This document shows positions 54,145 to 63,800 of a DNA stretch of 64,000 nt, piece after piece. Position 1 is the stretch's first letter. Each line of letters begins with the position of its first letter. The stretch is from Bradyrhizobium rifense. Lineage in GTDB: Bacteria > Pseudomonadota > Alphaproteobacteria > Rhizobiales > Xanthobacteraceae. Where the stretch lies: NCBI RefSeq assembly GCF_008123425.1, contig NZ_VSSS01000017.1, positions 1 to 64,000 on the forward strand. Direction: 5' to 3'. The notes beneath the pieces are model-generated. The model was not told the DNA's origin. It worked only from the letters and a program-made list of their open reading frames with translations, and ran no database searches. A program made the translations under genes and the position numbers.

Positions 54145-54804
54145 ATGAGTCGTACGAGTGTAGTGGTCGCAGATCGGCATCCGATGCTGTTGCTGGGTCT
54201 CCGCACAGTGCTCGGCGCGGAAGTCGACTTCGACATTGTTGCTACCTGTGGCGATGCCACGAGCTGCATCGAGGCCATTCGAACTTTGGCGCCCGATATC
54301 GCGCTTCTCGATCCAACAATGCCCGATCTGGCCGCGGTGAAGAATTCCTTTGGCGCCAATGCAGGCAGCCGCACGCGCCTGGTGCTCTATATCCCTGCCG
54401 AAGCTCGTGATCTCGTCTTGACCGACGGGTTCGGTGGTTGCAGCGTCATTCTGAAAGAGGCCTCGGCGCAAGCGCTGGTGCAGTCTTTGCGGCAAATCGC
54501 GAGTGGCATAAGGATCCTGCCGCCATCCTCGACAGATCAGATTGTGCCCGCGGCTCAGGTGGCGAATTCGGACAATGCTCTGACTGTGCTGACGGATCGA
54601 GAGCGCCAGATCATTCGCCTGGTTTCGGAAGGACTGTCGAACAAGGAGATCGGACGCCGGCTGAACATTGCTGACGGTACGATCAAGGTCCATCTCCACC
54701 ACATCTTCCAGAAGCTCGAAATCAGCAACAGGACCGCGCTCGCGGCCTTGGCCTTTTCGCAGAGTGATTGGAGCACTCCAGTCAAGCCACCGGAATCTGA
54801 GTAA
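54145..54804 (+). CDS. NarL/LuxR-type response regulator
   Basis: The 219-residue protein has an intact receiver (VVVADRHPMLL; DIALLDPTMPDL with the phospho-Asp; SVILKEAS with the conserved Lys) and a C-terminal LuxR-type helix-turn-helix (LTDRERQIIRLVSEGLSNKEIGRRLNIADGTIKVHLHHIFQKLEISNRTAL). I chose ATG 54145 with GGAG 7 bases upstream; ATG 54133 is in frame too. No kinase gene is adjacent. It could control the surface loci. Confidence 0.9.
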   Translation: MSRTSVVVADRHPMLLLGLRTVLGAEVDFDIVATCGDATSCIEAIRTLAPDIALLDPTMPDLAAVKNSFGANAGSRTRLVLYIPAEARDLVLTDGFGGCSVILKEASAQALVQSLRQIASGIRILPPSSTDQIVPAAQVANSDNALTVLTDRERQIIRLVSEGLSNKEIGRRLNIADGTIKVHLHHIFQKLEISNRTALAALAFSQSDWSTPVKPPESE

Positions 54805-54914
54805 GCCACGGACATTGAAGATCCGCCTTGCTTGGGCGGTCGCTCCGCGGCGAGTGCAGGCCCGCCGAGCCTGATCACAGGCGCTTGGCGAACCAGCAGG
54901 GTGGTTGCTGCCGG

Positions 54915-55151
54915 CTATTGCGTGACCGAGAAGTGGAGCGTGAACAAGGGCAGGCTGGACAGTTCTGGGCTGTTGCTCACCTCAATCCGCCAGGACGGGT
55001 GATCCTGGAATGGCCCAATGAGCTCGCTGCTGAGAATCTCGCAGCTCAACTCAATGGCCGCTGACCTCGCGGCGTCGATGTCCGGCAAGTTCACCCCGAG
55101 GTCGTCGGGCACTGATCCACCATCGTGAACATGGAAAAAATAGCGAGGCAT
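54915..55151 (-). CDS. Small DUF6894-like protein
   Basis: The 78-residue protein starts MPRYFFHVHDGGSVPDDLGV and continues with DIDAARSAAIELSCEIL. This is the common rhizobial small protein with an N-terminal PRYFFHxxDG motif, of unknown role. GGAAG lies 7 bases before ATG 55151. It is convergent with the response regulator gene. Confidence 0.8.
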   Translation of the reverse strand: MPRYFFHVHDGGSVPDDLGVNLPDIDAARSAAIELSCEILSSELIGPFQDHPSWRIEVSNSPELSSLPLFTLHFSVTQ

Positions 55152-55670
55152 TGGCGCTTCCGTAAAACGGTTGCATCCCTGGGGCGTCGAACCAGACCTG
55201 GTGTAGTAGTGGAGTCCCGCAATGGAACTACGACAAGGTGCCGTTTCACGTCCATGATCATTGTTGGGTACCTCACTGTCTCCCGGGACTCTCTTGGTTG
55301 ACATGGACAGTTGCTTCTTGCGGACTAAGGTCGGGTTGCGCCGTCTCTGCCCACTGCGGCGTGTTCAGCGGCCCCGGCTCCCCTGCGATTTAGCCCCCCG
55401 CCGGGGCCGCGATCTCCCAGCATCGACAGCGCGGCGCCGGTAGATAGTCCGGCTAATTGATCCGCCCTCTGGCGTTCGCGCATGCACTTCGGGCGACAAT
55501 GATTGAATCGTTCAGGTGCTGCGTTGGGAAGCGCAACTCCGATGGAGTAACCCGCGGTTGCTGCGGGCGCTCCCCCGATTCGACAACCTCGATTGTGCGA
55601 TAGCAGCGTATTGGTCTTGATCACCTGCGCGTGCGTTGTCTCGATTGTCGGCGAGCTGGGAGATCTGACC
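55152..55670. other. Gap upstream of glmS
   Basis: This 519 bp gap has no convincing gene. It probably includes the glmS promoter and leader. I saw no glmS ribozyme-like arrangement, and such ribozymes are typical of Gram-positive bacteria. Confidence 0.5.
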
Positions 55671-57497
55671 GTGTGCGGAATCATCGGCATTCTAGGGCGA
55701 ACTGCGGTCTCGGAGCGACTGGTCGATTCACTCAGGCGGCTCGAGTATCGCGGGTATGACTCGACGGGCGTGGCAACTCTCGATGACGGTCGTCTCGAAC
55801 GCCGCCGAGCCGAAGGCAAGCTCAGGAACCTGGAGGCGCGGCTGCTTGCTGAGCCACTGGGCGGTGACGCCGGAATCGGTCACACGCGCTGGGCCACGCA
55901 CGGCAAGCCGACCGAGCACAATGCCCATCCACATGCGACCGAGCGCGTCGCCGTGGTGCACAATGGCATCATCGAGAATTTCCGGAAACTGCGCCAGGCG
56001 CTGGAAGAGAAGGGCGCCACCTTCGCGAGCGACACGGATACGGAAGTCGTCGTACATCTCGTTCATTCGTACCTGCTGATGGGTTATTCGCCTCAGGAAG
56101 CCGTGTGGGCGTCGTTGCCGCAGCTGCGTGGCGCCTTTGCGTTGGTGTTCCTTTTCAACGGATATCGCGATCTTCTGATCGGAGCACGCAGGGGGTCGCC
56201 TCTGGCGGTGGGGTATGGCAACGGCGAGACCTATCTCGGCTCCGATGCGATTGCGCTCGCTCCCTTTGCCGATGGCATCAGCTACCTCGAGGACGGTGAC
56301 TGCGTGGTGCTGTCGCGTGAGAAAGGGGTGATCCGGGACGCGAATGGCGCGGTCGTTGCCCGCGAGGTGCTGAAAACGGGTGGGGCGTCGTTCGTCGCCG
56401 ACAAGGCCAACTATCGCCATTTCATGGCCAAGGAAATTTGCGAGCAGCCGGACGTGGTCGGCCGCACGCTCGCCCATTATGTTGATATGAGCGCCGAGCG
56501 GGCGGCGTTGCCGATCAAGCTGCCGTTCCACTTCAGCGATGTGAGGCGCGCGACGATTACGGCCTGCGGCACCGCGAGCTATGCTGGCGCCATCGCGAAG
56601 TATTGGATCGAACGGCTGGCTCATATCCCGGTTGATGTCGATATTGCCTCCGAGTTCCGCTATCGCGAAGCGCCAATCCGCAAGGGCGACCTCGCGATCT
56701 TCATCTCGCAATCGGGCGAAACCGCCGACACGCTGGCAGCACTTCGCCATGCCAGGGATAAAGGGGCGCACACCGTCTCCATCGTGAACGTGCCGACTTC
56801 CACCATTGCCCGCGAGAGCGAAATAGTGCTGCCGACGTTGGCTGGTCCGGAAATCGGCGTCGCTTCCACCAAGGCCTTCACGTGTCAACTGATGGCGCTC
56901 GCCGCCTTCGCGGTCGCAGCCGGTGCAGCGCGCGGCGAGATCTCCGCGAGCGAGGAGAGGGGGCTGGTCAGAGAGCTGATCGAAGTGCCGCGTTTGATGG
57001 CGGCAGCTCTTGCCTGCGAACCGCAGATCGAGAAGCTGGCTCGCACCATCGCGAAAACGCGGGACGTGCTTTATCTTGGCCGCGGCACCAGCTATCCGCT
57101 GGCGCTCGAAGGTGCGCTGAAGCTGAAAGAGATCTCCTACATTCACGCCGAAGGCTATGCCGCAGGCGAACTGAAACATGGCCCGATTGCACTGATCGAT
57201 GAGAACATGCCTGTCGTGGTCATCGCGCCCTTCGACAGTGTGTTCGAAAAGACCGTGTCGAACATGCAAGAGGTCGCCGCGCGCGGGGGCAGGATCATTC
57301 TGATGACGGATGCCAGGGGAGCGGCGGAGGCGGCCGTCGAGCCCGAAGCCACGATATTGCTGCCGGACATGGTGCCGACCTTCGCGCCGATCGTTTACGC
57401 CGTTCCAATCCAGTTGCTCGCCTATCATACGGCCGTGATCATGGGCACCGATGTGGACCAGCCGCGCAATCTCGCCAAATCGGTGACGGTCGAATAG
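55671..57497 (+). CDS. glmS: Glutamine-fructose-6-phosphate aminotransferase (GlmS)
   Basis: The 608-residue protein has an N-terminal glutaminase (CGIIGILG; the Cys after the initiator Met is the nucleophile; GHTRWATHGKPTEHNAHPH) and two SIS domains (ATITACGTASYAGAIAKYW; ISQSGETADT; DVLYLGRGTSYPLALEGALKLKEISYIHAEGYAAGELKHGPIALI), ending DQPRNLAKSVTVE. I chose GTG 55671 because it places Cys at position 2 and has GGGAG upstream; the frame extends 26 codons further 5'. It makes glucosamine-6-phosphate for cell wall, lipopolysaccharide and exopolysaccharide. It might be a second, locus-specific copy (NodM-like). Confidence 0.95.
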   Translation: MCGIIGILGRTAVSERLVDSLRRLEYRGYDSTGVATLDDGRLERRRAEGKLRNLEARLLAEPLGGDAGIGHTRWATHGKPTEHNAHPHATERVAVVHNGIIENFRKLRQALEEKGATFASDTDTEVVVHLVHSYLLMGYSPQEAVWASLPQLRGAFALVFLFNGYRDLLIGARRGSPLAVGYGNGETYLGSDAIALAPFADGISYLEDGDCVVLSREKGVIRDANGAVVAREVLKTGGASFVADKANYRHFMAKEICEQPDVVGRTLAHYVDMSAERAALPIKLPFHFSDVRRATITACGTASYAGAIAKYWIERLAHIPVDVDIASEFRYREAPIRKGDLAIFISQSGETADTLAALRHARDKGAHTVSIVNVPTSTIARESEIVLPTLAGPEIGVASTKAFTCQLMALAAFAVAAGAARGEISASEERGLVRELIEVPRLMAAALACEPQIEKLARTIAKTRDVLYLGRGTSYPLALEGALKLKEISYIHAEGYAAGELKHGPIALIDENMPVVVIAPFDSVFEKTVSNMQEVAARGGRIILMTDARGAAEAAVEPEATILLPDMVPTFAPIVYAVPIQLLAYHTAVIMGTDVDQPRNLAKSVTVE

Positions 57498-57882
57498 AGG
57501 CGAACGTCCCTTGCGTCACAGTGTCTCGCAGTCGCCGGCGTCGCCGGTAACGCAAAGAAAACGCGGCCAACACGCGGATCCGATGGCGGAGTACCCCCTT
57601 TGGGTCGACGGAATAGTCCGTCGTCCTGCTACAAATTCCTCCTAAACGTCGTGCAATATCGAACGGGCCGCCGGCGGCAGCGTTAGCGCCGAAGGCGGAC
57701 GGAGATCATCTATCTGTGGGTCCGGCATGCGCGTTGGCGCATCGGGGGAGGAAGACTGGATTGCGAAGCCCCGCCAAACATTGACTTGCGCATTTCAGTA
57801 AATCGTACCGCGGCCCGGCGGAATGTTCCGCGGCAACGCGAATGTTCCAAGATGTGGCGACTCGGACAGAGGGAGCGTTAAG
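57498..57882. other. Gap between glmS and giant surface protein gene
   Basis: This 385 bp gap probably holds the promoter of the giant gene. It has no recognisable gene. GGGAG lies 8 bases before the GTG at 57883. Confidence 0.5.
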
Positions 57883-60800
57883 GTGAGCTATTCCTCGACC
57901 ATCCAGACATCGTTTTCCGGGCCATCGACCACCAGCACCTATCCGCCGCACAACGGTTTTGCCGTCGGGTCGAACTACGTCGTAATGATCGACGGGTCGC
58001 AGATCGAATGGACGAACCTGACCGGCGGATCGCCAACCGTGCAGTCGATCTACAGTTTCTTCTCGCCGCTATCGCCGACCGGCGGCCTCTATGATCAGCG
58101 CGTCGTATACGACAGCGTCAATCAGCGTTTCGTCGCGATTATGCAGTACCTGGCGCCGGACGGCACCACCACCAGCATCGATATTGCGGTCTCCAAGGAT
58201 TCCAATCCGAACGACGGCTGGACCTTCTCGCAGCTCAATACGACCGTCACGATCAACGGTCAGTCGACCGACTCTGACCGCCCGACGTTGGCGGTCGACG
58301 GTTCGAACATCTACATTTCGGCAGCACAGTACAACATCAACGTGTCCGGTTACGCCGGAACGGAAAACTGGGTGATCGGCGATACGGCCGGCGCAGGCGG
58401 TGGCATCTATGGCGGCGGCACGCTGAGCGTGACCGCAAGCGAAGTCATGCCGTCGACACAGGACATCTTCGCCGTCGCATCCGGCAATAACGGCAAGACC
58501 TACTACGCGAGCGACTTCTCCAGCGGAGGTCAGGTCGTCATTGCCCTGCAGACCTACGACAAGACGACCAATAGTTTCAGCACCACCAGCACCATCGCCC
58601 TCGGCAATATCGACCAGGGCGGCAGCTACACCGCGCAGCAGCAGGGGACCAGCCTCCTGCTCGACGCCGGCGACAATCGGATTGTTAGCACGGCCTATGC
58701 CAACGGCTTCCTCTATGGAGTGGCCGAGATGAAGCCGGTCGGCTCGAGCGTGCCGCTGGTCCATTGGTTCAAGATCGACGTCAGCAATCCCAGTGCTCCG
58801 TCCCTCGTGGCGCAAGGCGACATCTCCGGCGCTGCGATCGGAACCGGTGTGGCGACGTTCAATCCATCCATCGCGGTGGACGCATCGGGCGATGTCCTCA
58901 TCAATTTCACCGCCAGTGGTCCGAACATGTATCCGGCGGACTACTATGTCTTCCAGGGCGGCAGCGATCCCGCCGGCTCTTTCAGCGCCCCCATCCTGTA
59001 TCAGGCGAGCACCAGTTTCTTCAACTCGGGGGACGGAAACAGCACGCAGCCCTGGGGCGCCAATTCATCGGCCACCGTCGACCCGAACAATCCGAACTCG
59101 TTCTGGATATCGAATGAATATGTCGCCAGCGGCTGGTGGCAGACGTCGGTCGCTCGGATCGCTATCCAGAGCTCCACACCAGGTCCGGCCATTTCTTCGA
59201 TTGCGGCTTCCGGGACCGGGATCACCAACGGCGCTGGCGATCTCAACGCCGGCCAGGTAGTTACGCTGACAGTCAATTTCAGTGCGGCCGTGACGGTCAA
59301 CACCACCGGCGGCGCGCCGACGCTGACCCTCAACGATGGCGGCACGGCGAGCTACACCAGCGGCTCGGGTGGCACCGCGCTCATCTTCAGCTACACGGTG
59401 GCGGCAGGCCAGAACACCGCCGATCTCATCATCTCGTCGTTCAACCTCAATGGCGCGGCCATCACCGATGGCAGCGGCAACGCCGCCAATTTGTCGGGCG
59501 CCGCCAACTACAATCCGACCGGCACGCTACAGATCGACACGACGGCGCCGACGATTGCCTCGATCGTCGCGACCGGCACCGGCATCACCAGCGGCACCGG
59601 CAATGTGAATACCGGCGGGGTCGTCACATTGACCGTCAATCTGAGCGAGGCCGTCACGGTCAACACCACGGGCGGCACGCCGACGCTCACCCTGAACGAT
59701 GGTGGCACGGCGAGCTACACCAGCGGCTCTGGAAGTACCGCACTCACCTTTAGCTACACGGTGGCGGCGGGGCAGACCACAGCCGATCTCGCCATCTCGG
59801 CGCTCAACCTCAACGGCGCGGTCATCAACGACGGCGCCGGCAACGCCGCCAATCTGTCGGGGGCCACCAACTACAATCCCGCCGGCACCTTGCAGATCAA
59901 CACGACGGCGCCGACGATCGCCTCGATCGCGGCTTCCGGGACGGGGATCATCAACGGAGCCGGCGATCTCAATGCCGGCAAGGTGGTCACGCTGACGGTC
60001 AGCTTCAGTGCGGCGGTGACGGTCAATACCACCGGCGGAACCCCGGCGCTGACCCTCAGCGATGGCGGCACGGCGAGCTACACGGGTGGCTCGGGTGGCA
60101 CTGCGCTTACCTTCAGCTACACGGTGGCGGCAGGCCAGAACACCGCCGATCTCATCGTCTCATCGTTCGGCCTCAACGGCGCGACCATCATCGACGGCAA
60201 CGGCAACGCCGCTAATCTGTCGGCGGCCACCAACTACAATCCGGCCGGCACGCTTCAGATCGACACGACGGCGCCGACGATTGCCTCGATCGTGGCTTCC
60301 GGCACCGGCATCACCAATGGCGGCGGCAATGTGAGCACCGGCCAGGTCGTCACATTGACCGTCAATCTCAGCGAGGCGGTCACGGTCGACACCACCGGTG
60401 GCGCACCGACGCTGACCCTCAATGATGGTGGCACAGCGAACTACACCAGCGGCTCGGGCGGCACCGCGCTCACCTTCAGCTACACCGTGGCTGCTGGCCA
60501 GACCACGTCCGATCTCGCCATCTCGGCCCTCAACCTCAACGGCGCGGTCATCAGCGACGGCGCAGGCAACGGCGCTAACCTGGCAGGCGCGACCAACTAC
60601 AATCCCGCCGGCGCTCTGCAAGTCAATGTGGTCACCACCCCCACTTCGAGCATCCAGACGCTGTTCTCCGGGCCATCGACAACCAGCAACTATCCGCCGC
60701 ACAACGGTCTTGCCGTCGGGTCGAACTTCGTTGTGATGATCGAGGGATCGCTGATCGAATGGACGAACCTGGCCGGCGGGTCGCCGACCCAGCAGTCGGT

Positions 60801-63800
60801 CTACAGCTTCTTCTCATCGCTGTCGCCGACCGGCGGCCTTTTCGATCAGCGCGTCGTCTACGACAGCGTCAATCAGCGCTTCGTCGCGATGATGGAGTAC
60901 CTGGCGCCGAACGGCACCACCACCGCCATGGATATTGCGGTTTCCAAGGACTCCAATCCGAACGATGGCTGGAACTTCTCACAGCTCAATACGACGGTCA
61001 CAATCAACGGTCAGCTGACCGATTCTGACCGCCCGATGTTGGCGGTCGACGGTTCGAACGTCTACATCACTGCGCCACAGTACAATATCAACGTGTCCGG
61101 TTTCGCCGGCACGGAAAACTGGGTGATCAGCGATACGGCCGGCGCGGGCGGTGGCATCTATGGTGGCGGCACGTTGAGCGTGACCGCAAGCGAGGCCATG
61201 CCGTCGACCCAGCGTATCTTCGCCGTTGCAGCCGGCAACAATGGCAAGACCTACTACGCGAGCGATTTCTCCAGCGGAGGTCAGATCCTCGTTGCATTGC
61301 AGACCTACGACAAGGCCACCAATACATTCAGCACCACCAACACCATTGCGCTCGGCAATATCGACCAGGGCGGTAGCTACACCGTGCAGCAGCAGGGGAC
61401 CAGCCTGCTGCTCGATGCCGTCGATAATCGCATTGCCAGCATGGTCTATGCCAACGGCTATCTATACGCCGTGGCCGAGATGAAGCCGAGCGGGTCGAGC
61501 GTACCGCTGGTCCACTGGTTCAAGATCGACGTCAGCAATCCCAGTGCTCCATCCCTCGTGGCGCAGGGCGACATCTCCGGCGCCTCGCTCGGAACCAACG
61601 TGGGAACGTTCGATCCCTCCATCGCGGTGGATGCATCGGGCGATGTCATCATCAATTTCACCGCCAGTGGTCCGAACATATACCCGTCGGACTATTACGT
61701 CTTCCAGAGCGGCAGCAATCCCACCGGCTCTTTCAGTGCGCCGATCCTGTATCAGGCGAGCACCGGTTTCTTCAACTCGGGCGATGGAAACAGCGTGCAG
61801 CGCTGGGGCCTCAATTCATCGGCGATCGTCGACCCCAACAATCCGAACTCGTTCTGGATCTCGAGCGAATACGTCGCCAACGGCTGGTGGCAGACGTCAG
61901 TCGCTCAAATCGCCATTCAGGCCTCCGCAGGGACCGGTCCGGCCATCTCTTCGATTGCCGCGTCCGGGACCGGCATCACCAACGGCGCCGGCGATCTCAA
62001 TGCCGGCAAGCTGGTCACGTTGACGGTCAATTTCGGCGCAGCCGTGACGGTCAACACCAGCAGCGGCGCACCGACGCTGAGCCTCAACGATGGCGGCACG
62101 GCGAGCTACACCGGCGGCTCGGGCGGCACCGCGCTCACTTTCAGCTACACGGTGGCGGCAGGCCAGAACACCGCCGATCTCGTCATCTCGTCGTTCAACC
62201 TCAACGGCGCGAGCGTCACCGATGGCAGCGGCAATGCCGCCAATTTGTCGGCGGCCACCAACTACAATCCGCTCGGCACCCTTCAGATCGACACGACGGC
62301 GCCGACGATTGCCTCGATCGCGGCGTCCGGCACCGGCATCACCAACGGCAGCGGAAATGTAAGCACCGGCCAGGTCATCACATTGACCGTCAATCTCAAC
62401 GAGGCGGTGACGGTCAACACCAGCGGCGGTTCACCGACGCTCGCCCTCAATGATGGCGGCACGGCGAACTACACCGGTGGCTCGGGCGGCTCCGCGCTTA
62501 CCTTCAGCTACACGGTGGCCGCTGGCCAGACCACGTCCGATCTCGCCATCTCGGCGCTCAACCTCAACGGCGCGGTCGTCAACGACGGAGCCGGCAACGT
62601 CGCCAACCTGTCGGGCGCCACCAACTACAATCCCGCCGGCACCCTGCAGGTCAATTCGACCAACGCCGCCGGCGTTCCGCAGTTCAGCCACATCGTGGTC
62701 GTCGTTGAAGAGAACCACAACTACAACGAGATCGCCGGCAGTAGCCAGGCGCCCTACATCAACAGCCTCATGGCCGGCGGCGCCTCGCTGACCAACTTCA
62801 CGGCGGAAACTCATCCGAGCCAAGGGAACTATTTCGCCCTTTATGCCGGCTCGACCTTCGGCGTCACCGACGACAACGCTTACAGCCTGCCGGATCCAAC
62901 GCTCTACACCGTCTTGCACAATGCGGGCCTTAGCTTCACGGGCTACGTTGACGAGGGGAACGGAGGCAGCGACTTCAACCACGACCCCTGGGTTTCATTC
63001 CCCGAAAGCCGTACGATTCAGACAGATTTCACCAGCTTTCCCGCGCTGTTTGCCAACGGCAATTATTCGAGCCTCCCGACTGTCTCGTTCGTGATTCCAA
63101 GTGTCGGCAACGACATGCACAACGGGACGATCACCGACGGCGATACGTGGCTTCAGCAAAATCTAAGTGCCTACGCCCAGTGGGCCGTCAGCAATAATTC
63201 TCTTCTCGTCGTGACTTGGGATGAAGATGATAACGGCAACAACCAGATTCCAACTTTATTGTATGGTGCCAATGTCGTCGCTGGAAACTACGGCGCCGCC
63301 TACAATCATTATAACCTCCTGAGCACGATCCTCGGTTCGTATGGCTTGACCGCCCCCAACACCGCCGCGGGAGCCGCGCCCATTCAGGTCTTCGGAGGCG
63401 CTGCGGCGGCCTCGCCGACGATTGCCTCAATCGCGGCCTCCGGCACCGGGATCACCAATGGCAGCGGCGATCTCAACGCCGGCAAGGTGGTCACGCTGAC
63501 TGTCAACTTCAGTGCGGCTGTGACCGTCAATACCACCGGCGGCGCACCGACACTGACCCTCAACGATGGCGGCACGGCGAGTTACACCGGCGGCTCGGGC
63601 GGCACCGCGCTCACCTTCAGCTACACCGTCGCGGCAGGCCAGAACACCGCCGATCTCATCGTCTCATCGCTCAACCTCAACGGCGCGGCCATTACCGATG
63701 GCAGCGGCAACGCCGCCAATTTGTCAGGAGCCACCAACGCCAATCCGGCCGGCACGCTTCAGGTCGACACGACGGCGCCGACGATTGCCTCGATCGCGGC

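Noticed and set aside
55152..55670. Possible glmS ribozyme upstream of glmS
   Set aside because: No sequence resembling the ribozyme core was seen, and it is not typical of alphaproteobacteria.
58069..58815. A 248-codon minus-strand frame and other frames inside the giant gene
   Set aside because: They are repeat shadows of the plus-strand giant frame, recurring with the same 363 bp period.
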